This document shows, piece after piece, positions 9,571-19,433 of a stretch of 64,000 nt of DNA. The first letter of the stretch is position 1. Each line of letters starts with the position of its first letter. The position numbers and the translations under genes were made by a program. The notes beneath the pieces were generated by a model, which made no database searches, was not told the DNA's origin, and was given only the letters and a program-made list of their open reading frames with translations. The stretch is from Winogradskyella helgolandensis (GTDB lineage Bacteria; Bacteroidota; Bacteroidia; Flavobacteriales; Flavobacteriaceae): positions 124,001 through 188,000 of the forward strand of contig NZ_JABFHO010000001.1 in assembly GCF_013404085.1 (NCBI RefSeq), given 5' to 3'.

Positions 9571-12500
9571 TTAAAATTCAACATTGATTCCTAACGTAAA
9601 TGTTCTTGGAGATGGATAACGTCCATTATCCACACCTAATAACAGTGCATTTTGGTTATATGCGCCAACCTCTGGATCATAACCTGAGTAATTAGTAAAT
9701 GTGTGCAGGTTTTGAATACTTCCATATACTTTTAGTTTACTCAATCCAATATCTTTTGAAAACTTACTTGGCAATGTATATCCTAAAGTTACATTCTGTA
9801 TTCTTAAATAAGAACCATCTTCTACATATCTATCTGATATATTAATATTTGGCGTGTCATTTCTTGCTAATCTCGGAGAACCTGCGTTAGGATTATCAAT
9901 AGACCAGTAATCTAATACTGAAGGAGATTGATTGGTATAGGTTCTATTTCCTGCGGTTAATGAACGTCCGATAGCATTAAAAATGTCATTTCCATAAGAC
10001 CCTTGCATAAATATTGATAAATCAAAGCTTTTATAAGAGAATGAGTTTTGGAAACCAAATGTAAATTCTGGATGTGGATTTCCTATTACTGTTCTATCAT
10101 CTCCATCAATTACACCATCTGGCACGCCATCTGGACCACTTATATCTTTATATTTCACGTCACCTAACCACGTTGTACCAAACAAAGCATCCTCAAATGG
10201 TCTTCCAAATTGTATTGGCGCACCATTAATATCATCTAAAGTTCTAAAAAGACCTTCTACTTGATATCCGTAAAATAAACCAATTGGTTGCCCTACCTGA
10301 GTTAAGGTAATATTCTGATTTGAGTTATCTAAAGAAAGATCACCATTTATGGTTAAATCTCCCAAAAGCTCATTCACTCTATTTTTGTAATGTGACACTG
10401 TTAATGATGAACTCCAGTTAAAATCTTTAGCATCTGTTCTGTAACTTAAAGTAACATCTACACCTGTATTTTGCATTTCACCTAAATTTACCCATGGTGG
10501 TGTAATTGCGCCAGGAGAACTACCACCAGTAATAAAGTCGGTTACCGCAAGTTGGTAAAGGAAATCTTTTGATACTTTTTTGTATACCTCAACAGTTGTG
10601 TTTAATCGTGAATCAAATAGTGTAAAGTTTATACCAAAATTGGTTTGTGTAGACGATTCCCAAGTTAAGTCTTCGTTTGCAAAATTCGCATATTCGAATC
10701 CTGTTCCCATTCCTGTTGAAATTGTATTTAATCGCGCTCCATAAGCAAAGTTTGGAATGTTCTGATTACCTACTTCACCATAACCTCCATATAGTTTTAT
10801 ATTCTCTATAGCCGTAAAGCCATCCATAAAACTTTCTTTTGATAACCTCCATGCTGCTGAAACAGAAGGAAAATAACCCCATTTATTACCCTCAGCAAAT
10901 TTTGAAGAACCATCAGCTCTAAGTGACGCTGTAACATTATACTTGTTATCTAGAGAATAGATTAATCTTCCGAAATACGACTCTAACGCGGCACTTCCTT
11001 TATATTGATCTGTAAAATCATTAGCATCACCTGTTCCTAAAATTGGAACATCATTACTTACAAAATCTCCATCTTGGGCTATGACACCTTCCCATCTCGA
11101 CTCTTGCACTTCGTGCCCTAATAAAACTGTAAAATCGTGTTTATCGTTTATGGTTTTATTGAAAGTGAATAAGTTTTTAACAATCCAAAAATCAGTATTT
11201 TCATTTCTAATACTTAGACTATTTGTTCCTCTTTCAATAGCTCCATAACTAAATGTTGGCTGAAATCTATTACTAATATTATTACCAAAATCACCACCTA
11301 CTTCTAACCTATAGGTAAAGCTATTTGATATTTTAAACTCACTAAAAATATTTCCTAAAACTCTATTTCTTGTTAGTTTATTTTTAACGCTCAAGGCTTC
11401 AGCTATTGGGTTTCTTATTCCAAAAGCAATCTCTTCAGTCGTAACAGGACCAGCAAATGAACCATCTGGATTATAAACTGCAGTTGCAGGATTATTTAAT
11501 AAAGATAGCCCTATTAGTCCATTAGTTGAATTATTTAAGGTTAGGCTTTCATTTGTTCTACTCATTGTAAAACTAGCCCCAACATTAATGGACTTATTTA
11601 ATTTAGCATTCACATTTGCTCGTAACGAAATACGGTCAAATGACGACCCTATTACTGTACCTTCTTGATCTACAAATCCTGAAGATAAAAAGTAATTTAT
11701 ACCTTCATTACCACCAGAAAAAGATACTTGATGGTTTTGCATAACAGCATCACTAAATATTTCTTTTTGCCAATTAGTACCTGGACCTAATAAGTCTGGA
11801 TTTAAAAAAGAAACGCGAGGATTAAGACCGTATATTTCACCTATTTCATTCTGTAACCTAGCATAGCCTGGCAAATCTAAAACTTCAATTAAATTGGTAG
11901 GGCGTTGAATGGCCAAAAAAGTATTATACGACAGTGTTCCTTTGTTATTTTTACCTCTTTTAGTTGTAATAATCACGACACCATTCGATCCTCGAGACCC
12001 ATAAATTGCCGTAGCAGAAGCATCCTTCAGTATATCTATAGATTCCACATCATTAGGATTTAATGCCGATAACGGACTTACACCTGTAGACCCAGAACTC
12101 TCACCTAATCCATTATCTGCTATAGATCGCCCACTGGTACCTGTATTATTAGAATCCCCAGAAACTGGCACACCATCTATAATATATAAAGGCTCACTAG
12201 AACCAGTAATAGAATTCACACCCCTAATTCTTACAGAAACAGCACTACCAGGCTGACCAGAATTCTGAGTAATACTCACACCTGCAGCTCTACCTTGCAT
12301 CATTTGATCAATTCCAACTTGTGGTATGGTCTCTAAGGCTTCCGTATCTACACTAGATACAGACCCACTCAATTGTTCTTTTCGTTGTGAGCCGTAACCA
12401 ATAACAACAACCTCACTTAAACCTTCTACACTTTCTTCTAATGTTACATTAATAAGTTCTTTATTATCAACCACAATCTCTTTGGTAGTAAATCCAATAT

Positions 12501-12795
12501 AACTAAACACTAACGTGGCATTTTCATTAACATTAATGATATAATCACCATCAAAATCCGTTACGACACCATTGGTAGTTCCTTTTTCTATAACAGCCAC
12601 TCCAAGTAGTGTTACTCCATTAGAATCATACACGGTTCCTTTTACTTGGTTTTGTGCAACGGCAAACTGTCCTACAAAAAGAAGTAGTAAGAATGAGAAA
12701 CAATATTTAGTGCTGCAACAAATGTTTTTAAAATCGAATTTTTGCATATTAATTGATGTTAGTAGAAGTTGTTTATTAATTCTGAATTTTTTCAT
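9571..12795 (-). CDS. susC: SusC/RagA-family TonB-dependent oligosaccharide transporter, PUL 1
   Basis: This is the outer-membrane, TonB-energised importer of large oligosaccharides. A signal peptide ends at about residue 47 (FAVAQ). A carboxypeptidase-regulatory-like domain follows (about 50-130, KGTVYDSNGVTLLGVAVIEKG), then the SusC plug with GYGSQRKEQLSGSVSSVD and IRGVNSITGSSEPLYIIDGV, then a 22-strand-type barrel ending in the aromatic-terminated TLGINVEF. At 1074 aa it is full length. An internal Met at residue 17 (12747) is an alternative start directly before the hydrophobic stretch. It heads the susC-susD-SGBP-FAS1 operon, and a candidate promoter is centred about 65 nt upstream. The mannan/glucomannan substrate is inferred from neighbouring enzymes. 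Confidence 0.96.
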   Translation of the reverse strand: MKKFRINKQLLLTSINMQKFDFKNICCSTKYCFSFLLLLFVGQFAVAQNQVKGTVYDSNGVTLLGVAVIEKGTTNGVVTDFDGDYIINVNENATLVFSYIGFTTKEIVVDNKELINVTLEESVEGLSEVVVIGYGSQRKEQLSGSVSSVDTEALETIPQVGIDQMMQGRAAGVSITQNSGQPGSAVSVRIRGVNSITGSSEPLYIIDGVPVSGDSNNTGTSGRSIADNGLGESSGSTGVSPLSALNPNDVESIDILKDASATAIYGSRGSNGVVIITTKRGKNNKGTLSYNTFLAIQRPTNLIEVLDLPGYARLQNEIGEIYGLNPRVSFLNPDLLGPGTNWQKEIFSDAVMQNHQVSFSGGNEGINYFLSSGFVDQEGTVIGSSFDRISLRANVNAKLNKSINVGASFTMSRTNESLTLNNSTNGLIGLSLLNNPATAVYNPDGSFAGPVTTEEIAFGIRNPIAEALSVKNKLTRNRVLGNIFSEFKISNSFTYRLEVGGDFGNNISNRFQPTFSYGAIERGTNSLSIRNENTDFWIVKNLFTFNKTINDKHDFTVLLGHEVQESRWEGVIAQDGDFVSNDVPILGTGDANDFTDQYKGSAALESYFGRLIYSLDNKYNVTASLRADGSSKFAEGNKWGYFPSVSAAWRLSKESFMDGFTAIENIKLYGGYGEVGNQNIPNFAYGARLNTISTGMGTGFEYANFANEDLTWESSTQTNFGINFTLFDSRLNTTVEVYKKVSKDFLYQLAVTDFITGGSSPGAITPPWVNLGEMQNTGVDVTLSYRTDAKDFNWSSSLTVSHYKNRVNELLGDLTINGDLSLDNSNQNITLTQVGQPIGLFYGYQVEGLFRTLDDINGAPIQFGRPFEDALFGTTWLGDVKYKDISGPDGVPDGVIDGDDRTVIGNPHPEFTFGFQNSFSYKSFDLSIFMQGSYGNDIFNAIGRSLTAGNRTYTNQSPSVLDYWSIDNPNAGSPRLARNDTPNINISDRYVEDGSYLRIQNVTLGYTLPSKFSKDIGLSKLKVYGSIQNLHTFTNYSGYDPEVGAYNQNALLLGVDNGRYPSPRTFTLGINVEF

Positions 12796-12843
12796 CCAAT
12801 AATTATTATATAAATAATTTTAAAGGGTGATTATTGATGATTC

Positions 12844-12875
12844 CAAAATTAAGCGAATTGTTAACTTACTGTTAA
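12844..12875 (-). promoter_or_regulatory. Candidate promoter/operator of PUL 1 susC: TTAACA-N5-TTAACA-N7-TAATTTTG
   Basis: On the minus strand a perfect TAnnTTTG -7 box (TAATTTTG, 12851 to 12844) lies 18 nt after a TTAACA hexamer in the -33 position. A second TTAACA sits in the spacer, one 11-bp turn away. The predicted transcription start is about 12840, giving a leader of about 45 nt. The same arrangement precedes the susC of PUL 2. A classical TTG -33 element is absent, which fits activator-dependent transcription. Confidence 0.6.
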
Positions 12876-13030
12876 TATTATTTTGTCATTTACTAATAAA
12901 ATATATTCGAGAAGATAAAATAATACATGAAATTCGAATAATTGTACAGATTACAATTAAAACGGATAACATCTTTTTGAAGACATACCAAACACAATAC
13001 AACATGCTAAAGACAAATAATAAATAAGAA

Positions 13031-13909
13031 TTACAAGATCCTTTTTATACCTGAAAATTCATTTTTATATTGGCTTGGCGTGCATTTTTTAAGCTTCTTA
13101 AAAACCCTGTTGAAATTCGCAATATTATTAAACCCACAATTAAAAGCTATTTCAGAAATACTATTATCTTTTTCCAGCAACCACATGGCAGCATAACCAA
13201 TACGAACATCATTAACATAGTCTACAAATGTTTTCCCAGTTCTCTTTTTCATAAATCTGTTAAATGACACATTACTCATATTAACAATTTCTGAAACTTC
13301 CGATAGCGTTATTTTATCACTGAAATTCTCTTGCACATATTCATAAACTGCTTTTATCTTATCACTATTTTCAAAACTTTCTCTATTTACGGTATAAGTA
13401 GATAACAACCTCTGGTTTCTTGAGTTAGCCAAATCGTGCAGTATTGAAATTAATTCTAAAAAATAATCCATACCATCCAAACGAGATACTTGTGAGATTC
13501 TATCATATAATTCTGAAGCCGTTTTTTTAGAAAACAAAATACCATGAATAGACCTATTAAACATATCTCTTATAGGTTTCATTATGCGTCTTCTTAAAAA
13601 ATCTTGCGTAAATAAATTTTCATCAAACTGTATAGTGATTTCATGAATGGCTTTACTTTTGCAGTTATGTGTCACCCAACCATGATGTAAATTTGGACCA
13701 ACCAAAACCAATTCAACATCACCTATCTCTTCCATATTATCTCCAATAATCCGTTTAACACCTTTACCATTATGTATAAAGTTTAACTCATATTCTGGAT
13801 GAAAATGAATCGGAAAATCGAAATCCTCTTTAACCCTATCAAAGACTAAAAAACTATCCTCTGGAGATAATGGAGTGATTTCTCTATGCGTGTTTTTAAG
13901 AATATTCAT
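13031..13909 (-). CDS. AraC-family transcriptional regulator with cupin sensor domain (first copy)
   Basis: This is a cytoplasmic one-component regulator of sugar catabolism. Residues about 15-110 form a cupin/AraC-ligand domain (FPIHFHPEYELNFIHNGKG, with the His pair in the HFHPE motif). About 190-290 carry two HTH units (KITLSEVSEIVNMSNVSFNRFMKKR and the ISEIAFNCGFNNIANFNRVFKK signature). It has no signal peptide. It is transcribed away from the GH26 operon and lies upstream of susC in the same orientation, 235 bp from it. A paralogue of nearly equal length is encoded at 29371-30252 inside the other PUL 1 operon. Probable targets are the divergent GH26 operon and/or susC; this is inferred from position. 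Confidence 0.92.
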   Translation of the reverse strand: MNILKNTHREITPLSPEDSFLVFDRVKEDFDFPIHFHPEYELNFIHNGKGVKRIIGDNMEEIGDVELVLVGPNLHHGWVTHNCKSKAIHEITIQFDENLFTQDFLRRRIMKPIRDMFNRSIHGILFSKKTASELYDRISQVSRLDGMDYFLELISILHDLANSRNQRLLSTYTVNRESFENSDKIKAVYEYVQENFSDKITLSEVSEIVNMSNVSFNRFMKKRTGKTFVDYVNDVRIGYAAMWLLEKDNSISEIAFNCGFNNIANFNRVFKKLKKCTPSQYKNEFSGIKRIL

Positions 13910-13950
13910 AATAATGATTTATAATAATGTAATAAATTGATAAAATAATA

Positions 13951-13982
13951 TCAACTATGTTGTATTGTGTTCCCTAAATTTG
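13951..13982 (+). promoter_or_regulatory. Candidate promoter of the GH26 operon
   Basis: A perfect TAnnTTTG box (TAAATTTG, 13975-13982) lies 18 nt after TCAACT at 13951-13956, the same spacing as in the two susC promoters, with a hexamer matching TTAACA at 4 of 6 positions. The predicted start leaves a leader of about 110 nt before the GH26 ATG. Confidence 0.45.
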
Positions 13983-14056
13983 GAATATCTAAAATTAGTA
14001 TATAAATTTTACGTTTATCATAATTAAAGATGTAAAAATATTAATAAATTTAAAAT

Positions 14057-14095
14057 ACACTTATTCTTTTTTAAGAATACCGTAAACACTTATTC
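14057..14095 (+). repeat. Leader repeat: ACACTTATTC twice, plus a small hairpin
   Basis: ACACTTATTC occurs at 14057-14066 and again at 14086-14095 (period 29), the second copy ending 3 nt before the GH26 start codon. Between them the first copy pairs with AAGAATA across a T-run to form a 7-bp stem. The element lies inside the predicted 5' leader. It could be an operator of the adjacent AraC or a translational control element. Confidence 0.4.
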
Positions 14096-14098
14096 CTT

Positions 14099-15214
14099 AT
14101 GTTTAAAAAGATTATTCCAATTCTATTAGTTTTTACGATGTTTTCTTGCAAATCAATTTATACGAGCGACTACAAAAAACCCACTTTGGTTGACAATAAA
14201 ATATCAGAAAGCTCCAAACTATTAAGAAAAAAACTGTTCCTTATATCAAAAGAAGGTTTTGCTATTGGTCACCAAGATTGCACATCTTATGGTATGGGAT
14301 GGAAAAAATCAGACTATCTTGATGTTGAAAAGAGCGACGTGTTTGATATGATAGAAGATCAACCTTCGGTATACGGATTTGACATTGGTTGGATTGAACA
14401 TGCATCTGACGTTAATTTAGATGGCGTTCCATTTGATTTAATGCGAAACCTAATGATCGATGCACACAGAAAAGGAGGTATTATTACAGTGAGTTGGCAT
14501 TTAGATAATCCAACTTCCGGAGGGAATTCCTGGGACGCAACACCATCTGTAGCTAATATTTTAGAAGGAGGTATCCATAGAGAAAAATATGAACTTTGGG
14601 TCGGAAGAGTCGCTAGCTTCTTTAAATCACTAAAGTACAATGATACTGAAGTCCCAATTATATTTAGACCTTTTCATGAAATGAATGGTTCTTGGTTTTG
14701 GTGGGGAAAAGATAATTGCAGTGTTACTGATTATAAAAAATTATGGCATCAAACCGTTGAACTTCTTAGAGACAAACACAACGTCAACAACCTACTATAC
14801 ACCTATTCACCGAATAAATTAAATCCCGATGATAATTATATGACCTATTATCCTGGTGATGACTTCGTGGATATTTTAGGTTCTGACATTTACGATTTCA
14901 ACAATACTGAAGAATACGTTAATTCAGTGGTAAATGATTTAGCCATTGTTAAATCCATTGCAACAGAAAAAGGTAAACTTTTTGCCTTTACAGAAACAGG
15001 ATTAGAAAAAATCCCAACAAACAACTGGTTCACTGAGGTGTTATACCCAGCAATTAAAGATTCTGGAATCAGTTGGATTTTATTTTGGAGAAATCATGAT
15101 AAAAATCACCACTACATGCCTTATAAAGGACATACTAACGAACTCGATTTTAAGAAATTCAAAACATTCCCGAAAACATTATTCTTAAAAGATATCAATC
15201 TTATTAACCCATAA
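14099..15214 (+). CDS. GH26 endo-beta-1,4-mannanase lipoprotein
   Basis: This enzyme hydrolyses internal beta-1,4-mannosidic bonds of mannan or glucomannan, probably at the outer membrane or in the periplasm. The lipobox ends at Cys17 (MFSC). The rest is a single GH26 (beta/alpha)8 barrel of about 350 residues. The acid/base Glu194 sits in FRPFHEMNGSWFWWG and the nucleophile Glu299 in FAFTETG, both textbook GH26 clan-A positions; YSPNKLNPDD and PGDDFVDILGSD also match. It is first in a seven-gene operon, with only 5 nt before the symporter. A second GH26 lies four genes downstream, and the two may differ in exo/endo preference or cellular location. Confidence 0.93.
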   Translation: MFKKIIPILLVFTMFSCKSIYTSDYKKPTLVDNKISESSKLLRKKLFLISKEGFAIGHQDCTSYGMGWKKSDYLDVEKSDVFDMIEDQPSVYGFDIGWIEHASDVNLDGVPFDLMRNLMIDAHRKGGIITVSWHLDNPTSGGNSWDATPSVANILEGGIHREKYELWVGRVASFFKSLKYNDTEVPIIFRPFHEMNGSWFWWGKDNCSVTDYKKLWHQTVELLRDKHNVNNLLYTYSPNKLNPDDNYMTYYPGDDFVDILGSDIYDFNNTEEYVNSVVNDLAIVKSIATEKGKLFAFTETGLEKIPTNNWFTEVLYPAIKDSGISWILFWRNHDKNHHYMPYKGHTNELDFKKFKTFPKTLFLKDINLINP

Positions 15215-15219
15215 CTCAC

Positions 15220-17055
15220 ATGCAATTACTACATACAATTGACATCCTGATTATCGCTTTATACTTGGTGACAATTATTATCATTGGCTTGGTGCTTCGT
15301 AAAAAAGCACAACAAAGTAAGGATGATTATTTAATGGGCGGAAAATCTATCCCTTGGTATTTATTAGGACTTTCTAATGCCTCTGGCATGTTTGATATTT
15401 CTGGCACAATTTGGTTAGTGACACTCATGTTTGTGTATGGCATAAAAAGCGCTTGGGTGCCATGGTTATGGCCTGTATTTAACCAAATATTTTTAATGGT
15501 GTATTTATCCAAATGGCTACGTAGATCTAACGCTACAACAGGTGCCGAATGGATTGGGACACGTTTCGGTTTTGGTAAAGGAGCAAAATTATCTCACATT
15601 ATTGTTGTTGTCTTCGCCTTAGTAGTATGCTTAGGCTATTTAGCTTATGGTTTTATTGGCCTAGGAAAATTTGTCGAAATATTTGTACCATGGGAATTAG
15701 TCAGTAATTACATCCCTTTCTCTATCCCACTAGAATATGTTCCTCATTTTTATGGGACCATTTTCACCTTATTTGCGGTCTTCTATTCGCTATTAGGAGG
15801 TATGTCAGGTATTGTTTGGGCAGATGTTGTACAATTTGGCATTATGACAATCTCAGCTTTAGTCATTGGTTATTTAGGATGGCAAGCCGTTGGAGAATTC
15901 GGAGTTAATGTACCAAAAGATTGGATGAATCCTTTTGTTGGAGGGTTAGATTTAGACTGGAGTAGCATTATCCCTGAAGTTACAGATAAAATAAAAAGTG
16001 ACGGTTATGGTATTTTCACTTACTTCTTATTTATGATGTTATTTAAAGGCATACTCGTCAGTGTTGCTGGTCCTGCACCAACTTATGATATGCAGAAAAT
16101 TTTATCAACTAAAAATCCCGTAGAAGCCTCAAAAATGAGTGGGTTTGTGTCGGTAATTTTAATGCCAATTCGGTACTTAATGATTGCCGGTTTTGCTGCT
16201 TTAGCTTTAATCTACTACGACAAGTTAGATCTATTAAATGCTGCCGGACACATCGATTTTGAACTCATTCTGCCAACTGCTATTAAAGAATTTGTACCAG
16301 TAGGATTATTAGGTTTATTATTAGCCGGATTAATTGCTGCATTTATGTCCACTTTTGCTGGCACACTAAACGCTGCACAAGCCTATTTGGTTAATGATAT
16401 TTATTTAAAATATACAAAGCCTGATGCGTCTCGAAATCAGATAAAAAACATGAACTACATCACAGGTATCATTGTGGTTATCATCAGTATTGTTCTTGGT
16501 TTTTTCGCAGAAAATGTAAATGCCATATTAAACATTATTGTGTCTGTACTTTATGGAAGTTATGTTGGCGCCAATATTTTAAAATGGCATTGGTGGAGAT
16601 TTAATGGAGAAGGGTTTTTCTGGGGAATGGTAGCAGGATTACTTGCTGCCGCAATAGTACCTCAACTATTTCCAGATGTAAATGCCTTATACTTATTTCC
16701 AATATTACTAATTGTTTCATTAATTGGAAGTGTAATCGGCACCTATTCAGCCCCTCCAACGGAAGCAACGGTATTAAAAGATTTTTATAAAAATGTAAGG
16801 CCTTGGGGATTTTGGAAACCTGTCCATGATCAACTCGCTGCTGAAAATCCAAACTTCAAAAAGAATACGGATTTCGGAAGAGATATGTTTAATGTCGCGA
16901 TAGGTATAGTTGCCCAAACCGCATTAGTCATATTACCGATGTATCTTATCTTCAGACAAGAAACACCAGTCTATATGTCTTTAGGGGTATTAATTATATG
17001 TGCCATTCTATTAAAGAAATTCTGGTGGAACAACTTAAACCAAAAACTAGATTAA
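15220..17055 (+). CDS. Sodium:solute symporter family (SSS) sugar transporter
   Basis: This inner-membrane Na+-coupled transporter has about 14 predicted hydrophobic helices over 611 aa. It begins with the SSS signature (IDILIIALYLVTIIIIGLVL, then DDYLMGGKSIPWYLLGLS). Its place between GH26 and the GH130/epimerase pair makes mannobiose or short manno- or gluco-oligosaccharides the likely cargo, delivered to the cytoplasmic enzymes encoded next. Equivalent transporters sit in many marine flavobacterial mannan loci. The C-terminal extension after the last conserved helices (ENPNFKKNTDFGRDMFNV, then two more hydrophobic segments) is usual in sugar-type SSS members. Substrate assignment is inference. 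Confidence 0.9.
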   Translation: MQLLHTIDILIIALYLVTIIIIGLVLRKKAQQSKDDYLMGGKSIPWYLLGLSNASGMFDISGTIWLVTLMFVYGIKSAWVPWLWPVFNQIFLMVYLSKWLRRSNATTGAEWIGTRFGFGKGAKLSHIIVVVFALVVCLGYLAYGFIGLGKFVEIFVPWELVSNYIPFSIPLEYVPHFYGTIFTLFAVFYSLLGGMSGIVWADVVQFGIMTISALVIGYLGWQAVGEFGVNVPKDWMNPFVGGLDLDWSSIIPEVTDKIKSDGYGIFTYFLFMMLFKGILVSVAGPAPTYDMQKILSTKNPVEASKMSGFVSVILMPIRYLMIAGFAALALIYYDKLDLLNAAGHIDFELILPTAIKEFVPVGLLGLLLAGLIAAFMSTFAGTLNAAQAYLVNDIYLKYTKPDASRNQIKNMNYITGIIVVIISIVLGFFAENVNAILNIIVSVLYGSYVGANILKWHWWRFNGEGFFWGMVAGLLAAAIVPQLFPDVNALYLFPILLIVSLIGSVIGTYSAPPTEATVLKDFYKNVRPWGFWKPVHDQLAAENPNFKKNTDFGRDMFNVAIGIVAQTALVILPMYLIFRQETPVYMSLGVLIICAILLKKFWWNNLNQKLD

Positions 17056-17079
17056 CCTTATAAAAAACATACTATAGTT

Positions 17080-18246
17080 ATGAGCATCGACACTATTGAT
17101 AAGGCAAAAAAACATTATGCTAAAACAGTGACTAGAAAAAATAAACCGCTATCATTTTCTAATGGTATTTATACCAGATATAAACACCCAATAATTACAG
17201 CAAGTCATATACCAATTCATTGGAGGTATGATTTAAACCCTGAAACCAATCCAAATGCCATTGAACGTATTGGGTTTAATGCCACTTTTAATGCAGGAGC
17301 TTTAAAATGGAATGACAAATACGTGGTTTGTGTCCGTGTCGAGGGTAACGACAGAAAATCATTTTTTGCAATTGCCGAAAGTGCAAATGGTATCGATGGA
17401 TTTGAATTTTGGGATAAACCTTGTGTTATTCCACAAACCGAAGTACCAGATACCAATGTGTACGATATGCGGTTAATTCAACATGAAGACGGCTGGATTT
17501 ATGGCATCTTTTGCACAGAGCGTAAAGATCCAAATGCTCCTGCAGAGGATACAAGTTCTGCGATTGCGAATGCAGGAATAGTAAGAACTAAAGATTTAAC
17601 TGATTGGGAACGCCTTCCTGATTTAATTTCAACCACAGGGCAACAACGCAATGTAGTTTTACATCCAGAATTTATTGATGGGAAATATGCCGTTTATACA
17701 CGTCCGCAAGATGGATTTATTAGTGTCGGTAACGGAGGAGGAATAGGCTTAGGATTTATTGATAATATGCTGAATCCTGAAGTTAAAAATGAAAAAATAA
17801 TAAATAATAAAATCTATCATACCGTATTTGAGCTTAAAAACGGACTCGGTCCTGCTCCAATAAAAACAAAAAAAGGCTGGTTACATTTAGCACATGGTGT
17901 AAGAAATACAGCGGCTGGTTTGCGCTATACTTTGTATATGTTTATGACCGACCTTAACGATATCTCCAAAGTGACACACCAACCAGCAGGTCATTTTATG
18001 GCACCTCAACATAAAGAGCGAATTGGAGATGTCTCTAATGTCTTATTTTCAAATGGATGGATAGAAGACTACGATGGCACTGTTTATATATACTACGCGT
18101 CTTCTGACACAAGAATGCATGTCGCAGTATCATCTATCGATGTATTGGTTGATTATGTTACAAATTCACCAAAAGACAGCTACACTTCTGCAAGTTCTGT
18201 AGATACGATCATCAACTTAATTGATAACAACAAAGAATTTTATTAA
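17080..18246 (+). CDS. GH130 mannosyl-glucose phosphorylase
   Basis: The likely reaction is 4-O-beta-D-mannosyl-D-glucose plus phosphate giving alpha-mannose-1-phosphate plus glucose (the EC 2.4.1.281 type, GH130 subfamily 1). The 388-residue protein has no signal peptide, so it is cytoplasmic. It is a five-bladed propeller with FNATFNAGALKWNDKYVVCV near the N-terminus, RVEGNDRKSFFAIAES, and the catalytic Asp129 in DTNVYDMR, followed by the GYGPF-like phosphate and substrate loops of the family. Its stop codon overlaps the start of the 2-epimerase gene by one base, so the two enzymes of the epimerisation-phosphorolysis route are translationally coupled. A subfamily 2 mannooligosaccharide phosphorylase is less likely given the epimerase partner. 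Confidence 0.93.
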   Translation: MSIDTIDKAKKHYAKTVTRKNKPLSFSNGIYTRYKHPIITASHIPIHWRYDLNPETNPNAIERIGFNATFNAGALKWNDKYVVCVRVEGNDRKSFFAIAESANGIDGFEFWDKPCVIPQTEVPDTNVYDMRLIQHEDGWIYGIFCTERKDPNAPAEDTSSAIANAGIVRTKDLTDWERLPDLISTTGQQRNVVLHPEFIDGKYAVYTRPQDGFISVGNGGGIGLGFIDNMLNPEVKNEKIINNKIYHTVFELKNGLGPAPIKTKKGWLHLAHGVRNTAAGLRYTLYMFMTDLNDISKVTHQPAGHFMAPQHKERIGDVSNVLFSNGWIEDYDGTVYIYYASSDTRMHVAVSSIDVLVDYVTNSPKDSYTSASSVDTIINLIDNNKEFY

Positions 18247-19433
18247 TGACTGAACCTTATCTACAACTTCAAGAGGAATGTAAAACTGAGCTAAATAACA
18301 TTCTAAACTATTGGTCTAAAAACACATTAGACCTAAAGCATGGTGGATTTTTAGGTCAGATTAATCATTTCAATGTTGTTATTCCCAAGGCCTCAAAAGG
18401 TATCATATTAAACACGCGGATTCTTTGGAGTTTTTCGGCAGTGTCCAACCATTTTCAAACTGATGATTATAAAAAAATTTGTGATAGAGCTTATAATTAT
18501 CTCAAAACAAATTTTAACGACTCGACTTCAAAAGGTGTGTATTGGGAATTGGATTACTTAGGAAATCCTATCAACAAACGCAAACAAGTTTATGCGCAAG
18601 CTTTCGCAATTTATGCCTTATCAGAATACTATATACTTTCAAAAAATGAAGCCGCTAAAGATTGGGCTATTGAACTGTTCGACCTTATAGAAATCCATGC
18701 TAAAGATGGTGATTCCGGATATTTAGAAGCTTTTAATGAAAATTGGACTCCCATTGAAGATATGCGATTAAGTGATAAAGATATGAATGCTGAAAAAACG
18801 ATGAATACACATCTTCATATTTTAGAAGCTTACACATCGCTACTTAAAATATATGACGATGAACGTTTAAAAGATTCCTTAAAAACATTAGTAAACATTT
18901 TTCAGAATAAATTCCTGAATAACAAAAATCATTACGACTTATTTTTTGATAAAAACTGGAATTTACTGAGCAATACAGTGTCTTATGGCCATGATATTGA
19001 AACCGCTTGGTTAGTTATAGAAGCTGCAAAAGCATTAAATGATAATGAATTATTACAACAAGTAAAAACTACAGCAGTACAAATCGCTAACACCTTTTTA
19101 GAAGAAGCTCTTGATAGTAAAGGAGCTGTTATAAATGAAAAAAACCTTAATACTAATCATACCGATACGGATAGACATTGGTGGCCACAAGTTGAAGCGT
19201 TAGTCGGTTTAAAATACGCTTACGACATCAAAAAAGACAAAAAGTACATTGATAGCTCCTTAAAAATATGGGAGTTTACTAAAAAGCATATTATAGATTA
19301 CGAAAATGGAGAATGGCATTTTAGAGTTGATAAAAATGGAAAACCATATACTGAAGAAGATAAAGTAAGCATGTGGAAAGCGCCATACCACACCTCACGC
19401 GCATTAATCCTTTTAAACAAAACCCAAAAATGA
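18246..19433 (+). CDS. Cellobiose 2-epimerase (AGE superfamily)
   Basis: This enzyme (EC 5.1.3.11 type) interconverts beta-1,4-mannobiose and mannosyl-glucose, and cellobiose and glucosyl-mannose, feeding GH130. The 395-aa (alpha/alpha)6 barrel lacks a signal peptide. Residues matching the known epimerase site are visible: His189 and His191 in NTHLHILEAY, His249 and Glu252 in SYGHDIETAW, Trp312-Trp313 in HWWPQVEALVG, and the C-terminal acid/base His382 in APYHTSRA. It overlaps GH130 by 1 nt and the following GH26 by 4 nt (ATGA). N-acylglucosamine 2-epimerase is the sister family, but operon context and length favour the cellobiose/mannobiose enzyme. Confidence 0.92.
   Translation: MTEPYLQLQEECKTELNNILNYWSKNTLDLKHGGFLGQINHFNVVIPKASKGIILNTRILWSFSAVSNHFQTDDYKKICDRAYNYLKTNFNDSTSKGVYWELDYLGNPINKRKQVYAQAFAIYALSEYYILSKNEAAKDWAIELFDLIEIHAKDGDSGYLEAFNENWTPIEDMRLSDKDMNAEKTMNTHLHILEAYTSLLKIYDDERLKDSLKTLVNIFQNKFLNNKNHYDLFFDKNWNLLSNTVSYGHDIETAWLVIEAAKALNDNELLQQVKTTAVQIANTFLEEALDSKGAVINEKNLNTNHTDTDRHWWPQVEALVGLKYAYDIKKDKKYIDSSLKIWEFTKKHIIDYENGEWHFRVDKNGKPYTEEDKVSMWKAPYHTSRALILLNKTQK

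Noticed and set aside
12827..13027. Rightward 66-codon frame between susC and the AraC gene
   Set aside because: Composition is that of AT-rich noncoding DNA, it has no recognisable motif, and it overlaps the best susC promoter candidate in antisense.
19373..19429. Upstream start for the Calx-beta/GH26 gene
   Set aside because: It would place 19 residues read from inside the epimerase gene before an intact lipoprotein signal; the ATGA overlap at 19430 is a better start.
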